Below, one piece after another: positions 17,264-26,640 of a stretch of DNA of 64,000 bases. Origin of the DNA: Pantoea sp. WMus005. GTDB taxonomy: Bacteria; Pseudomonadota; Gammaproteobacteria; Enterobacterales; Enterobacteriaceae. Position 1 is the first letter of the stretch. Each line of letters opens with the position of its first letter. A program made the translations under genes and the position numbers. The notes beneath the pieces were generated by a model. The model was not told where the DNA came from. It worked only from the letters and a program-made list of their open reading frames with translations, and did not search any database. The stretch covers positions 1,798,001 through 1,862,000 of the forward strand of contig NZ_JACBXU010000001.1 in assembly GCF_013415305.1 (NCBI RefSeq). Direction: 5' to 3'.

Positions 17264-17998
17264 ATGACCTTATACAGTATCGGTGATGTCGCCGAGCGCT
17301 GTGGCATAAACCCAGTCACCCTGCGCGCCTGGCAGCGTCGTTATGGCTTACTGAAGCCGCAACGTACCGAAGGCGGACATCGTCAGTTTGATGAAGAAGA
17401 TGTTCATCGTATTGAAGAGATTATGCGCTGGATTGAAAGCGGCGTGCCGGTCGGTAAAGTTAAAGCATTGCTGGAGGGTGGCGATGTTGATGCTCATGAC
17501 GGCTGGACCACACTGCAGGATGAGCTGATCAGCGTACTGCGTCACGTCAGGCCCGCTAAACTTCGTAACAAAATTGCCGCGATTGGTCGCGAACATCCGA
17601 TTGATGCATTGATCGACCACGTTTTCATGCCGGTACGCCAGAAGCTGAGTCTGGATCAGAACACTGCTCGCACGATGTGCAGTCTGCTTGATGGCCTGCT
17701 GATCGACTATGTGGCTTTTTGCCTGACCGGCAGCCGCAAAAAATCGGGAAAAGATGCGCTGATTATTGGCTGGGGCATCGACGATCGCACCCGCATCTGG
17801 CTGGAGGGCTGGCGTCTGTCGCAGCATGGCTGGCGGATTGATGTGCTGGCTGAACCGCTGGATTTACCGCGTCCTGAACTCTTTCCGGGCATGAACATGT
17901 TTGTCTTTACCGGCAAAAAACTGACCCGTCGCCAGCAGGAGCAGCTGTCACACTGGCAGGAACAGGGCTATGCCGTACGGTTACACGAACCCACCTGA
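17264..17998 (+). CDS. mlrA: MerR-family biofilm regulator MlrA
   Basis: A 244-residue regulator close in length and sequence to E. coli MlrA, which activates csgD and curli/biofilm genes. The N-terminal MerR helix-turn-helix contains the almost invariant [20 protein letters not shown]; a long C-terminal domain resembles the B12-binding fold of CarH-type regulators without an obvious cofactor motif. AAGAGGAA precedes the ATG at 17264; an upstream in-frame codon lacks this. The next genes (yohO, yehWXY, osmF) are the same as in E. coli. Confidence 0.93.
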   Translation: MTLYSIGDVAERCGINPVTLRAWQRRYGLLKPQRTEGGHRQFDEEDVHRIEEIMRWIESGVPVGKVKALLEGGDVDAHDGWTTLQDELISVLRHVRPAKLRNKIAAIGREHPIDALIDHVFMPVRQKLSLDQNTARTMCSLLDGLLIDYVAFCLTGSRKKSGKDALIIGWGIDDRTRIWLEGWRLSQHGWRIDVLAEPLDLPRPELFPGMNMFVFTGKKLTRRQQEQLSHWQEQGYAVRLHEPT

Positions 17999-18085
17999 TA
18001 ACAAAAACGCACGCCGGGCACTTTGCCTTCTGCCTTGCGCGCGCTATTATCCCCGCCTCACTGTTAACGAGCTCAGGTTTTAACC

Positions 18086-18193
18086 ATGAATGTCAAAAAA
18101 GCCTTTTTCGCCACGCTGTTTTTTATCATGGCGGCCGGCGGCACCAGCGGTCTGATGCTGGTCGGATACTCTCTCATCGTTCACTCACGCTAA
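18086..18193 (+). CDS. yohO: Small membrane protein YohO
   Basis: A 35-residue open frame encoding a short basic start (MNVKK) and one long hydrophobic segment rich in Gly/Ala with GLMLVGY near the end. E. coli YohO is also 35 residues, has the same layout (GGVMLAGY) and lies at the same place between mlrA and yehW. The stop codon at 18191-18193 lies inside the 3' end of the convergent yehW gene (20-base overlap). Its function is unknown. Confidence 0.82.
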   Translation: MNVKKAFFATLFFIMAAGGTSGLMLVGYSLIVHSR

Positions 18194-18905
18194 ACCCGCG
18201 CTGAAGGCGCTCAAAGAGGCGATCACTCACTATCGCCAGCAGCGCCACCATTAGTGCCCCCTGAATAACATAAGCTGTATTAAAGCCGCTTAAGCCGATA
18301 ATCACCGGCGAGCCCAGACTTTTTGCCCCGACCGTTGAGGCGATGGCCGCCGTGCCGATGTTGATAACCACCGAGGTGCGTATCCCGGCGATAATCACCG
18401 GCGCAGCCAGCGCCAGCTCAATCTGCCATAACCGTTGCCAGTTGCTCATACCGACCCCGATGGCGATCTCCCGGCTGCTGGCCGGTACGCTATCAATGCC
18501 CGCCAGCGTACCCTGTAATATCGGCAGCAACCCGTAAAGTAGCAGCGCCACCACCGCAGGCCAGGCACCAAAACCCATTACCGGCACCGCAATTGCCAGC
18601 ACCGCGACCGGCGGAATCGTCTGACCCGCCGCCACAAGCGTTTCGATTAGCGGCCGGAACGCACGGCCTGCCCGCCGCGTCACCAGCACGCCACTGCCGA
18701 TGCCAATGACGATCGCCAGCAGGCTGGCGGTGATCACCAGAAACAGATGCGCCAGCGTCAGCTGCCAGAAGCTCTCCTGCTGATAGAGTGGCCGCGCCAG
18801 GTCCGGAAACCAGCGGTGAAACAGCGGCCCGCTATAGGGCATCAGCGTCAGCAGCGCGCCATAGAACAGCACCAGCCACAGCAGCGGATCCTTTAGCCTG
18901 CGCAT
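18174..18905 (-). CDS. yehW: Osmolyte ABC transporter permease YehW
   Basis: A 243-residue inner-membrane permease of the ProW/OpuC type, with several hydrophobic segments and the loop [20 protein letters not shown] that contacts the ATPase. It overlaps the yehX stop by 13 bases and is the last gene of the leftward osmF-yehY-yehX-yehW operon. The E. coli and Salmonella (OsmU) systems import glycine betaine and related osmolytes with low affinity. Confidence 0.93.
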   Translation of the reverse strand: MRRLKDPLLWLVLFYGALLTLMPYSGPLFHRWFPDLARPLYQQESFWQLTLAHLFLVITASLLAIVIGIGSGVLVTRRAGRAFRPLIETLVAAGQTIPPVAVLAIAVPVMGFGAWPAVVALLLYGLLPILQGTLAGIDSVPASSREIAIGVGMSNWQRLWQIELALAAPVIIAGIRTSVVINIGTAAIASTVGAKSLGSPVIIGLSGFNTAYVIQGALMVALLAIVSDRLFERLQRGFSVSER

Positions 18906-19840
18906 GTTGACGCCTCGCGCAGTTGCAGCAGGTCGCCAAAGTGAAGTACACCCAGTGGCTGCTGTTGATCGTCCATGACCGGCAATTTATCGGTGCGCCG
19001 CGCGATAAACTGCGACAGAGCGTCGCGTAGCGTCAGGCCGGCGGCGATCGGTTCGCCCGCCAGCCACTCCCCGCGCCGCACGGCATGACCGACCAGCGCC
19101 AGCGATAACAGCCGCACGCCCATTTCACTGCGACCAAAGAAGTCGCGCACAAAGTCGTTTTTCGGCTGGGTCAGCAGCTCCACCGGCCTGCCCTGCTGAA
19201 CAATCTCACCGTTATCCATCAGTACGATGCGGTCCGCCAGCGTCAGCGCTTCGTCGATGTCATGGGTCACCAGCACGATGGTGCGGCCCGACAGGCGATG
19301 AATACGCAGCATCTCCTGCTGCAGCACCCCGCGTGTCACCGGATCGAGCGCACCGAATGGCTCATCCATCAGCAACACCTCCGGGTCCGCCGCCAGCGCC
19401 CGTGCTACGCCAACCCGCTGCTGCTGCCCGCCAGAGAGCTGATGGGGATAACGACTCAATAGATGCTCGTCAAGATTGAGCAGCGCCAGCAGTGCGGCAA
19501 TGCGCTCATTGACCTGTGCCCTGGGCCAGCCGAGCAGCACAGGTACCGTGGCGATATTCTTCCGCACCGTCCAGTGCGGGAACAGGCCAATCGACTGGAT
19601 GGCATAACCCATGCGCCGCCGCAGCGTGCGGGCATCAAGCTGGCGAATCGACTCGCCGGCAAAACGGATTTCCCCGCTATCAAACTCCACCAGCCGGTTA
19701 ATCATCTTCAGGGTGGTCGATTTGCCGGAACCGGAGGTACCGAGCAGCACGCAAAACTCCCCTTTTGCCACCTGCAAAGAGAGATTTCTTACTGCGGCTT
19801 TGCCGTTAAAGGCGCGGGAAACACCATCAAATTCAATCAT
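18893..19840 (-). CDS. yehX: Osmolyte ABC transporter ATPase YehX
   Basis: A 315-residue ATPase. Walker A (GTSGSGKST) is at residues 34-42, the signature is [10 protein letters not shown], and Walker B is [14 protein letters not shown]-terminal CBS-like regulatory region follows ([22 protein letters not shown]), as in OpuA/ProV-type ATPases that sense ionic strength. It overlaps yehY by 8 bases and yehW by 13. Confidence 0.94.
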   Translation of the reverse strand: MIEFDGVSRAFNGKAAVRNLSLQVAKGEFCVLLGTSGSGKSTTLKMINRLVEFDSGEIRFAGESIRQLDARTLRRRMGYAIQSIGLFPHWTVRKNIATVPVLLGWPRAQVNERIAALLALLNLDEHLLSRYPHQLSGGQQQRVGVARALAADPEVLLMDEPFGALDPVTRGVLQQEMLRIHRLSGRTIVLVTHDIDEALTLADRIVLMDNGEIVQQGRPVELLTQPKNDFVRDFFGRSEMGVRLLSLALVGHAVRRGEWLAGEPIAAGLTLRDALSQFIARRTDKLPVMDDQQQPLGVLHFGDLLQLREASTCAG

Positions 19841-21008
19841 CTTTTCTCTCCAGCAGTGAGATCAACAGGCGGAACAGCGCATCGATGACGACCGCCAGGG
19901 CAATCACCGGGATCACCCCCAGCAACACCAAATCAAGCGCACTGCTTAACAGCCCCTGGAAAATAATCGCACCAAAACCGCCCGCGCCAATCAGCGCCGC
20001 CACCACCGCCATGCCCAGCGTCTGTACCACGACGACCCGCAGGCCCGCCAGCCAGACCGGCAGCGCCAGCGGCACATCCACCGCAATAAACTGCTGCCAG
20101 CCGCTCATGCCCGTGCCGCGCGCACTTTCGCGCACTTCCTGTGGAACCTGTTGTAAGCCCACCACCACGCCACGCACCAGCGGTAACAGGGCGTAAAGCA
20201 CCAGCGCGATCAGCGCCGGCGCCATCCCAATGCCGCTGATACCCCAGTTACCGAGCCACGGAAAATGCTGAGCCAGACCGGCCAGTGGCGCAATCAGCAG
20301 ACCAAACAGCGCGACCGACGGCACCGTCTGAATCACATTCAGTACGCCAAACACCCCGCCCTGCCAGCCAGGCCGCCGGAACAGCGTGACACCCAGCGGC
20401 AGCGCAATGATCAGCGCAGGCAGCACCGTGCCGGCGAGCAGCGTGAGATGACGGCTCAAGGCCGCATCAAACACCGCGTGGCGGTTGGCATACTCTTTCA
20501 GCAGGGAGAGATCGCTGAGCTGGCCGCTGAACAGCAGCCACAGTGGCAGCAGCCAGACCTGCAGATTGAGCAGCAGTTGTGCCAGCCGATGGGAAGTCAG
20601 TTGCCGCACCTGATCGGTGATCAACAGCAGGATCAGCGCGCCGCTGCACCACAGACCACTGGCAAAGCTGGTGCGCGCCAGACGGCTGCCCTGCTGGCTG
20701 AGCAAAGTGGCCTGATGACCACTGAGCCAGACAATCGCGGCCAGCATCAGTTCGGCGGCCAGCAATGCCACAATCAGCGTGCTGCGTCCAGGCGAACGCC
20801 ACAGCAGCAGCCACAGCGTTGCCAGCGGCAGCAACAGCAGCCCGAAACGGCTGATTTGCCAGCTCATCAGCGGTTCGCCCGCCACCAGCCGGTTCGGGGC
20901 GAAGTTAAGAAAGGGTAATGCCACCAGCGCCAGACTCAGCAGCGTCAGCAGCAGCAATGCCACTGGCTGATCAACCGGACGGCGTATCGCTTCCCGCGAT
21001 ATCTGCAT
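19833..21008 (-). CDS. yehY: Osmolyte ABC transporter permease YehY
   Basis: A 391-residue permease with an N-terminal extension of several extra membrane segments before the core permease domain, the same layout as E. coli YehY. The ATPase-contact loop reads [19 protein letters not shown]. It lies 3 bases after osmF and overlaps yehX by 8 bases. Confidence 0.93.
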   Translation of the reverse strand: MQISREAIRRPVDQPVALLLLTLLSLALVALPFLNFAPNRLVAGEPLMSWQISRFGLLLLPLATLWLLLWRSPGRSTLIVALLAAELMLAAIVWLSGHQATLLSQQGSRLARTSFASGLWCSGALILLLITDQVRQLTSHRLAQLLLNLQVWLLPLWLLFSGQLSDLSLLKEYANRHAVFDAALSRHLTLLAGTVLPALIIALPLGVTLFRRPGWQGGVFGVLNVIQTVPSVALFGLLIAPLAGLAQHFPWLGNWGISGIGMAPALIALVLYALLPLVRGVVVGLQQVPQEVRESARGTGMSGWQQFIAVDVPLALPVWLAGLRVVVVQTLGMAVVAALIGAGGFGAIIFQGLLSSALDLVLLGVIPVIALAVVIDALFRLLISLLERKDD

Positions 21009-21011
21009 CGT

Positions 21012-21923
21012 TTACAGCAGCTTTTTCTGCTGCAGCCACTCGGTGGCTACACTGCTGGCATCCTGACCGTCGACTGCGATTTTTGCGTTGAGCTGTTGCA
21101 GCGTCTTCTCATCAAGCGCGCTGAACACCGGCTTCAGCCAGTCGGCAATCTGCGGATAAGCCTTCAGCACAGATTCGCGGATCACCGGCGTCGGTGCATA
21201 AATCGGCTGAACGCCTTTGGGATCGCTGAGCGTCTGCAGACCCAATGCCGCCACCGGACCGTCGGTGCCGTAAGCCATCGCCGCGTTTACGCCGGAGGTC
21301 TGCTGTGCCGCCGCGCTAATGGTGACAGCGGTATCGCCGCCCGCCAGCGACAGTAGCTGATCCTGCTTAAGATCGAAGCCATACGCTTTTTCAAAGGCCG
21401 GTAAAGCATCACTGCGTTCAATAAATTCCGCTGAGGCCGCCAGTTTGAAGGTGCCGCCTTTTTTCAGAAAGGCGCTGAGATCGGCCAGCGAAGTGAGCTG
21501 GTTTTTCTCCGCCAGGTCCTTACGCACGGCGATAGTCCAGGTGTTGTTGGCCGGCGCCGGTGTCAGCCAGACCAGATGGTTTTTCTCCGCATCCAGTTTC
21601 TTCACTTTTTCGTAGCCTGCGGAAGCATTTTTCCAGGCGCTGTCTTTCTCATCGTTGAAGAAAAATGCGCCGTTACCGGTGTATTCCGGGTAGATATCAA
21701 GTTCACCCGCCGTGATGGCACCGCGCACCACCTGCGTCGTGCCAAGCTGGATTTTATTGACGGTTTTTACCCCATGCTTTTCCAGCACCTGAAGGATTAC
21801 GTTGCCCAGCAGTGATCCTTCAGTATCAATTTTTGAGCCGACCCGTACCGGATCGGCCGCCTGTGCCATCCCCATGCTGAGCAGCAACGCGCTGACTCCC
21901 ATCCAACCCCGAATTCTGACCAT
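21012..21923 (-). CDS. osmF: Osmolyte-binding periplasmic protein OsmF (YehZ)
   Basis: A 303-residue binding protein of the OpuAC family. The signal peptide ends near GMAQA; DIYPEYTGNGAFFF and WLTPAPANNTW are typical of choline/betaine-binding relatives. AAGGAAAAGG precedes the ATG. It is the first gene of the operon. In E. coli the operon is RpoS-dependent, and a matching -10 element is seen upstream here. Confidence 0.94.
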   Translation of the reverse strand: MVRIRGWMGVSALLLSMGMAQAADPVRVGSKIDTEGSLLGNVILQVLEKHGVKTVNKIQLGTTQVVRGAITAGELDIYPEYTGNGAFFFNDEKDSAWKNASAGYEKVKKLDAEKNHLVWLTPAPANNTWTIAVRKDLAEKNQLTSLADLSAFLKKGGTFKLAASAEFIERSDALPAFEKAYGFDLKQDQLLSLAGGDTAVTISAAAQQTSGVNAAMAYGTDGPVAALGLQTLSDPKGVQPIYAPTPVIRESVLKAYPQIADWLKPVFSALDEKTLQQLNAKIAVDGQDASSVATEWLQQKKLL

Positions 21924-22046
21924 GGCCTTTTCCTTATTGCATCTCGTTAGTGCGTGATGTGTTCGTGTTCGTGTGGTGTCGTTCAGGCTGCTCTCCTGCC
22001 CCTGAGAGAGGCGGGAAGAACAGGCAGCGGAAATAATCTGCCTTAA

Positions 22047-22054
22047 AAGCGTAG
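22047..22054 (-). promoter_or_regulatory. Possible sigma-S -10 element for osmF operon
   Basis: On the minus strand CTACGCTT, followed by TTAA, resembles the sigma-S extended -10 (CTAYRCTTAA). It lies about 125 bases upstream of the osmF start. The rest of 21924-22206 is AT-rich towards the divergent MFS gene and shows no other clear signal. Confidence 0.4.
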
Positions 22055-22206
22055 CCTGGCGCGGCGGCGATGCAGCTGACTTTATCGCAAATTGATAACG
22101 ATTTGAGATGAGAAAATTATTATCTATAACTGAAATGAATTTACGTCTGGGCGTCTAAACGGCTATCCTCGAAAACCTGTTTTTATCATAAAAGACGTAC
22201 AACATC

Positions 22207-23682
22207 ATGTCTGACCTGACCTCTTCCGCCCATGTAGCAACAGCAGGAAGTTCGCCCGCCGGCGAAACGCAGTGGATTCGCAGTGCAGCGGATGTTTCCC
22301 GATTGGTGAACAGCGGCGACAGTGCCCGAAATAATGCCCGCATCGTGGTGGCGATTGCGCTGGGCGGCGTGTTCCTTGACGCTTACGACCTGGGTGCCCT
22401 GGCGTTTGGCATCAAAGACATCACGCGCGAGTTTACTCTCACCCCAGCCGGCACCGGCATGGTCGCCTCGGCCATTACCTTCGGGGCGATTATTGGCGCG
22501 CTGATTGGCGGCTACCTCACCGACAAAATTGGCCGTTATCGGGTTTTTATGGCCGATATGTTCTTTTTCGTGGTGGCGGCTATCGCCTGTGCGTTTGCGC
22601 CGAATGAGTATGTGCTTGCTGGCGCGCGCTTTGTGATGGGACTGGGTGTCGGGATTGATCTGCCGGTGGCGATGGCCTTTCTGGCAGAGTTTTCAAAGCT
22701 GCGCGGCAAGGGGAATAAAGCGGCCAGCGTGGCGATGTGGTGTCCGACCTGGTACGCGGCGATCAGCATCTCTTATCTGCTGGTGCTGCTGCTCTATGCA
22801 GTGTTGCCCGAAAGTCACACCGACTGGCTATGGCGGCTGATTCTCGGATTTGGTGCCGTTCCGGCGATTGTCATCATCGCTATCCGCAGCCGTTACATGA
22901 GTGAATCCCCGGTGTGGGCAGCCAATCAGGGGGATCTGAAAGGCGCCGCGGCGATTTTGCGCAGTGCGTGGAATATCAATGCGCAGGTGGCTCCCGATGC
23001 CGGGCTGACCGCTGCCACGCCGGTGCGCAAGGCGAGCTGGCGAAACTATGGTGCGCTGCTGCAGGGTGTCTATCGCCGCCGTACGCTGCTGGCGACCATT
23101 ACCGCTATCGCCTCGTCGTTTGCCTATAACGCGGTGGCATTTGGTCTGCCGGTGATTATCTCCAGCTTCTTTGCCCAGTCGATGCTGACCACTATTCTGG
23201 TGTCGCTGGCGCTGAATCTGCTGTTCGCCTTTGTTGGCGGGATTCTGGCGGTGCGGCTGGTGCCACGTCTGGGGGCGTGGAAGATGTCGGTAGCGGGTTA
23301 TGGCTGTCAGTGTGTGGCCCTGCTCGGGCTGGCGCTGACTGGTCGCCCGGAAGGTGGTCAGGAAGCCGCGCTGGCGATCGGTATGCTGGCGCTGTTCCTG
23401 TTTGGTCAGGGATTTGGGCCGGGTTCGCACACCATGACGTTTGCTTCATTAAGCTACCCGACTTCGCTGCGCGGCGTCGGCGTGGGCTTTAACCAGACGT
23501 TGATGCGCGGCAGTTCGACCGTTTCGCTGTTCCTGTTCCCGGTACTGGTCGCGGCGCTGGGCACCGGCGTGTTCTGGGTCATCTTCCTGGCTCCGCTGGC
23601 CGGACTGCTGGCGCTGCTGGCGATTCGCTGGGAACCATCGGGTTATGATGTAGATGCAGAGGATTTTGAGCTGCCGCGTTAA
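22207..23682 (+). CDS. MFS metabolite transporter (metabolite:H+ symporter type)
   Basis: A 491-residue major facilitator with about 12 hydrophobic segments. The A-like motif GGYLTDKIGRYRVF follows the second segment, and FLDAYDLGALAFGIKD in the first segment is characteristic of the metabolite:H+ symporter branch. A polar N-terminal tail of about 45 residues precedes the membrane domain. The Shine-Dalgarno sequence is weak. It is divergent from osmF and convergent on idi. The substrate is not visible. Confidence 0.88.
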   Translation: MSDLTSSAHVATAGSSPAGETQWIRSAADVSRLVNSGDSARNNARIVVAIALGGVFLDAYDLGALAFGIKDITREFTLTPAGTGMVASAITFGAIIGALIGGYLTDKIGRYRVFMADMFFFVVAAIACAFAPNEYVLAGARFVMGLGVGIDLPVAMAFLAEFSKLRGKGNKAASVAMWCPTWYAAISISYLLVLLLYAVLPESHTDWLWRLILGFGAVPAIVIIAIRSRYMSESPVWAANQGDLKGAAAILRSAWNINAQVAPDAGLTAATPVRKASWRNYGALLQGVYRRRTLLATITAIASSFAYNAVAFGLPVIISSFFAQSMLTTILVSLALNLLFAFVGGILAVRLVPRLGAWKMSVAGYGCQCVALLGLALTGRPEGGQEAALAIGMLALFLFGQGFGPGSHTMTFASLSYPTSLRGVGVGFNQTLMRGSSTVSLFLFPVLVAALGTGVFWVIFLAPLAGLLALLAIRWEPSGYDVDAEDFELPR

Positions 23683-23697
23683 ACAGTGGTCAGGGCG

Positions 23698-23717
23698 CTG
23701 AGCCCGCGCAGGCTCAG
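23698..23717. repeat. Hairpin after the MFS gene
   Basis: CTGAGCC and GGCTCAG form a 7-bp stem around CGCGCA, the first of three hairpins in the gap between the MFS gene and idi. Confidence 0.55.
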
Positions 23718-23769
23718 AGAACAAATGTCCTTCGCAAAGACGCAAAAGACGCCCTCTAAGGCAATGCTC

Positions 23770-23795
23770 AGCGCGGGCCAGCCATGGCCCGCGCT
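23770..23795. repeat. Strong GC-rich hairpin in the MFS-idi gap
   Basis: AGCGCGGGCCA and TGGCCCGCGCT form a perfect 11-bp stem around GCCA. No U-run follows on either strand, so it is not a standard terminator. It may be a REP-like unit or part of a structured 3' region. Confidence 0.6.
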
Positions 23796-23843
23796 GCTTA
23801 GCTTTGGACGCTGGATCCCATCGCGTTGAATTCAAACCATCTG

Positions 23844-23867
23844 ACCGCACCTTAATGCGGTTTTTTT
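23844..23867 (+). terminator. Terminator of the MFS gene
   Basis: ACCGCA-CCTTAA-TGCGGT followed by a run of T. The T-run ends over the idi stop codon. Confidence 0.8.
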
Positions 23868-24408
23868 ATGCCGTAACGGCCGGGAAAGGAAACTGCTCCA
23901 GATAATCCGGGATGCGCGGGAACGTGTGCAAAAACCAGGGCGTGAACTGTTGTGGTTGCTGCTGCATCTGCTCCTCAATCAGCGCCATCGGGCGATAATC
24001 AAAGGCGTCTGCTTCCTGCGGATTCAGCTGCGGCAGCGTGTCGCAGACAGCGAAGAAGACGTGGCCATATTCATGCTCGGTCAGGCCATTACTCAGCTTC
24101 AGGTTATAGCTCAGCTCAAATACCGGCGTCAGCGTCACTACCATCCCCATCTCTTCACGCAGACGGCGTTCGGCGGCGTCGCGGGTCGACTCATGCGGAT
24201 AAGGATGACCACAGCAGGTATTACTCCACAAGCCACCACAGTGATATTTATCACTGGCACGCCGCTGCAGTAACAGCTCCTGCCGGGAATTGAAGACGTA
24301 GACCGTCACCGCGCGGTGCAGTAATCCTTTTTCATGCACTTCCAGCTTTTCCATTTTGCCGGTGGGACGATCGAGGTGGTCAACGAGGATAACTTCAATA
24401 GCAGACAT
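23866..24408 (-). CDS. idi: Isopentenyl-diphosphate delta-isomerase, type I
   Basis: Interconverts isopentenyl and dimethylallyl diphosphate for isoprenoid synthesis. The 180-residue Nudix-like protein keeps the catalytic cysteine in NTCCGHP (Cys66, matching E. coli Cys67) and the catalytic glutamate in EHEYGHVF (Glu113, matching Glu116). The Nudix-like segment is AAERRLREEMGM. It stands alone between an MFS gene and a chemoreceptor. No carotenoid genes are present in this window. Confidence 0.94.
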   Translation of the reverse strand: MSAIEVILVDHLDRPTGKMEKLEVHEKGLLHRAVTVYVFNSRQELLLQRRASDKYHCGGLWSNTCCGHPYPHESTRDAAERRLREEMGMVVTLTPVFELSYNLKLSNGLTEHEYGHVFFAVCDTLPQLNPQEADAFDYRPMALIEEQMQQQPQQFTPWFLHTFPRIPDYLEQFPFPAVTA

Positions 24409-24520
24409 GGCGTTTCCTTGAGATTATTCCCAACTATTCTGGCACAGAATACGCAGTTTGGGCGGATCATCGAGGATTTTTTACCCGTGTCGGGTGGAGA
24501 TAAGCGGATGAAGCAGAGAG

Positions 24521-24547
24521 AAAATCAGGCCAGCAATGCTGGCCTGA
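24521..24547 (-). terminator. Terminator of the chemoreceptor gene
   Basis: On the minus strand TCAGGCCAGC-ATT-GCTGGCCTGA (10-bp stem) is followed by TTTTCTCTC. It begins 7 bases after the stop codon. Confidence 0.88.
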
Positions 24548-24554
24548 AGGAGGA

Positions 24555-26450
24555 TTACAGCCGGAAGCTCTGAACCACCTGCTCAAGCTGGGTGCTCTGC
24601 GATTCCATCGCCTGTGCGGCGGCAGAAACCTGCTCCACCAGCACGGCGTTCTGCTGTGTAGTGCCATCCAGCTGGGTAATCGCCACGTTAACCTGTTCAA
24701 TACCCAGGCTCTGCTCGCGGCTGGCTGACATGATTTCACTCATCAGAGTCGTCACACTGCTCACGCCCTTCATCAGCTCATCCATCGTCTGACCCGCCTG
24801 CTCAACCAGCGCACTGCCGGTATCGATATTCGCCACAGACTCTTCGATTAACTTCTTAATCTCTCGCGCCGAGTTGGCTGAACGCTGTGCCAGGTTGCGC
24901 ACTTCCGATGCCACCACCGCAAAACCGCGACCCTGTTCACCGGCACGCGCGGCTTCTACTGCCGCGTTAAGCGCCAGAATATTGGTCTGGAATGCGATGC
25001 TATCGATCACGCTGATGATATCGACCACTTTACGTGACGAGTGATGAATCTCACCCATGGTGGTGACGACCTGACGGACCACTTCTGTGCCGCGTGCGGC
25101 CACCTGTGAGGCATCGGCCGCCAGCTGGTTAGCGTGCGTCGCGTTGTCGGCATTCTGACGTACGGTGCCGGTCAGCTGCTCCATTGACGCAGCCGTTTCC
25201 ACAATCGAACTGGCCTGATCTTCAGTACGGGAAGAGAGATTGGCGTTACCGCTGGCGATTTCGCGCGATGCGGCGGTGATCGCCAGCGCGCTGTCACCCA
25301 CCTGCTGGAGCAGGCCCTGCAGATAGCTGATGAACTGGTTAAAGCTCTGTGCAACGGCGTTGAATTCCGGGCTGTTGCTGGCTGGCAGACGCTGGGTCAG
25401 ATCGGCACCACCGGTCGACAGTGCTTCAATGTTGCTGTTCAGCACGTTAAGACGTTTCATCATGGCGCGAACAAAGCCCAGTGACACCAGCAGCAGGATC
25501 ACCGCGAGTGGGATCTGCACCAGGCCCAGACGGGTCAGCATGTTGTGCGACTGCGCTTTCAGCAGGCTGGTTGGCAGGCTGCTGGCGAGATACCACGGGC
25601 TGCCAGGAATGGCCTGCAGGAACAGCGTCTGCTCGCCTTCACTGCTGTCGTAGGTGGTTTCCAGCGGCTGATTGCCCACACCGTTCAGCAGCGTTTTCAG
25701 CGGCGCGGCCATCGGCATCTGCACATCAGCCAGGTTTTCCAGCTTCGGAGCGGCATTCACCAGCGCGCCATTGCCCACGACTTTACCGTCGGCTTCGACG
25801 ATCAGCACGTTGCCCTGAATGGTTTCACCCATCTGCTTCGCCAGCTGGTTAAAGAACCCCAGGGTCACGTCGATGGTGGCGACACCCCAGGCCGTGCCGT
25901 TTTTGTAAATGGCCATAGCACAGTTGGTGCGCGGCTGTGGGCTGGCGGCATCCTGATAGGCTTTTGCCCAGGCACACTGCCCTTTCGGCGCGGCCATGCC
26001 ATCTTTGTACCAGGGTTGCTCCCAGTATTTGTCAGCTGCGTCAGAGTTCCAGTAGGTGTTCACCTGCAGTTCGTTGCTGGCATTACGGGCAAAGAAGCTG
26101 CTGTCTTTCTCTTTGGCCGGATCACGACGGTTAGGCAGTGGCCAGATACCGCCACCAAACACGTTGCTGTCCTGATACTGGTTTACCAGTGTCGGTAACA
26201 GGGTGTCGATAGTGGCGCTGTCCATGACGGAGGCCGCTTCGGTAATCGCACGCTGCTGAGCCTGCACGCGGTTCATCTGTTCAACGATACCGGAGGCCAG
26301 TGAATTGACCTGATAGCGAACCAGACGGCTTTCGCTGTCGACGAGCTGTGGTGCGACAAACTGATTAATCACCCAAACTGTAACGAGTAAAAGCGCAACA
26401 AAGAACGCAATCATTGTTGCGGTAAAGCGGGATTGTGTTGTTTTGAACAT
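24555..26450 (-). CDS. Methyl-accepting chemotaxis protein
   Basis: A 631-residue chemoreceptor. A membrane segment near residues 10-32 precedes a periplasmic sensor of about 280 residues with dCache-like features ([31 protein letters not shown]), then a second membrane segment, HAMP, and the cytoplasmic signalling hairpin. The conserved tip reads [20 protein letters not shown]. The C-terminus (VVQSFRL) lacks a CheR-binding NWETF-type pentapeptide. AGGGGAACAAAG precedes the ATG, and a sigma-28 promoter lies just upstream. The ligand is unknown. Confidence 0.95.
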   Translation of the reverse strand: MFKTTQSRFTATMIAFFVALLLVTVWVINQFVAPQLVDSESRLVRYQVNSLASGIVEQMNRVQAQQRAITEAASVMDSATIDTLLPTLVNQYQDSNVFGGGIWPLPNRRDPAKEKDSSFFARNASNELQVNTYWNSDAADKYWEQPWYKDGMAAPKGQCAWAKAYQDAASPQPRTNCAMAIYKNGTAWGVATIDVTLGFFNQLAKQMGETIQGNVLIVEADGKVVGNGALVNAAPKLENLADVQMPMAAPLKTLLNGVGNQPLETTYDSSEGEQTLFLQAIPGSPWYLASSLPTSLLKAQSHNMLTRLGLVQIPLAVILLLVSLGFVRAMMKRLNVLNSNIEALSTGGADLTQRLPASNSPEFNAVAQSFNQFISYLQGLLQQVGDSALAITAASREIASGNANLSSRTEDQASSIVETAASMEQLTGTVRQNADNATHANQLAADASQVAARGTEVVRQVVTTMGEIHHSSRKVVDIISVIDSIAFQTNILALNAAVEAARAGEQGRGFAVVASEVRNLAQRSANSAREIKKLIEESVANIDTGSALVEQAGQTMDELMKGVSSVTTLMSEIMSASREQSLGIEQVNVAITQLDGTTQQNAVLVEQVSAAAQAMESQSTQLEQVVQSFRL

Positions 26451-26493
26451 CTTTGTTCCCCTGAACCTGGTGCGGCGCGATTGCCTGATCGGG

Positions 26494-26520
26494 TTAACGG
26501 CTCGCTTAAAGGGAACTTGA
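26494..26520 (-). promoter_or_regulatory. Sigma-28 (FliA) promoter of the chemoreceptor gene
   Basis: On the minus strand TCAAGTTC-N11-GCCGTTAA matches the flagellar consensus TAAAGTTT-N11-GCCGATAA at 6/8 and 7/8 positions with exact spacing. The predicted leader is about 36 bases. Confidence 0.82.
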
Positions 26521-26592
26521 GATGGGCGGGATCACATATTTAAGAAATGTTTGATTTTTGTAAAAATTTAATTTCACTGCGGGACTATCACG

Positions 26593-26612
26593 TCCCCGGC
26601 AGGCACCGGGGA
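26593..26612. repeat. Hairpin after the SUFU-domain gene
   Basis: TCCCCGG-CAGGCA-CCGGGGA, a 7-bp stem 28 bases beyond the stop codon of the SUFU gene. There is no immediate U-run, so termination by it is uncertain. Confidence 0.4.
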
Positions 26613-26640
26613 ACAGGTGAAAAGGCGCGTCAATTCTGGG

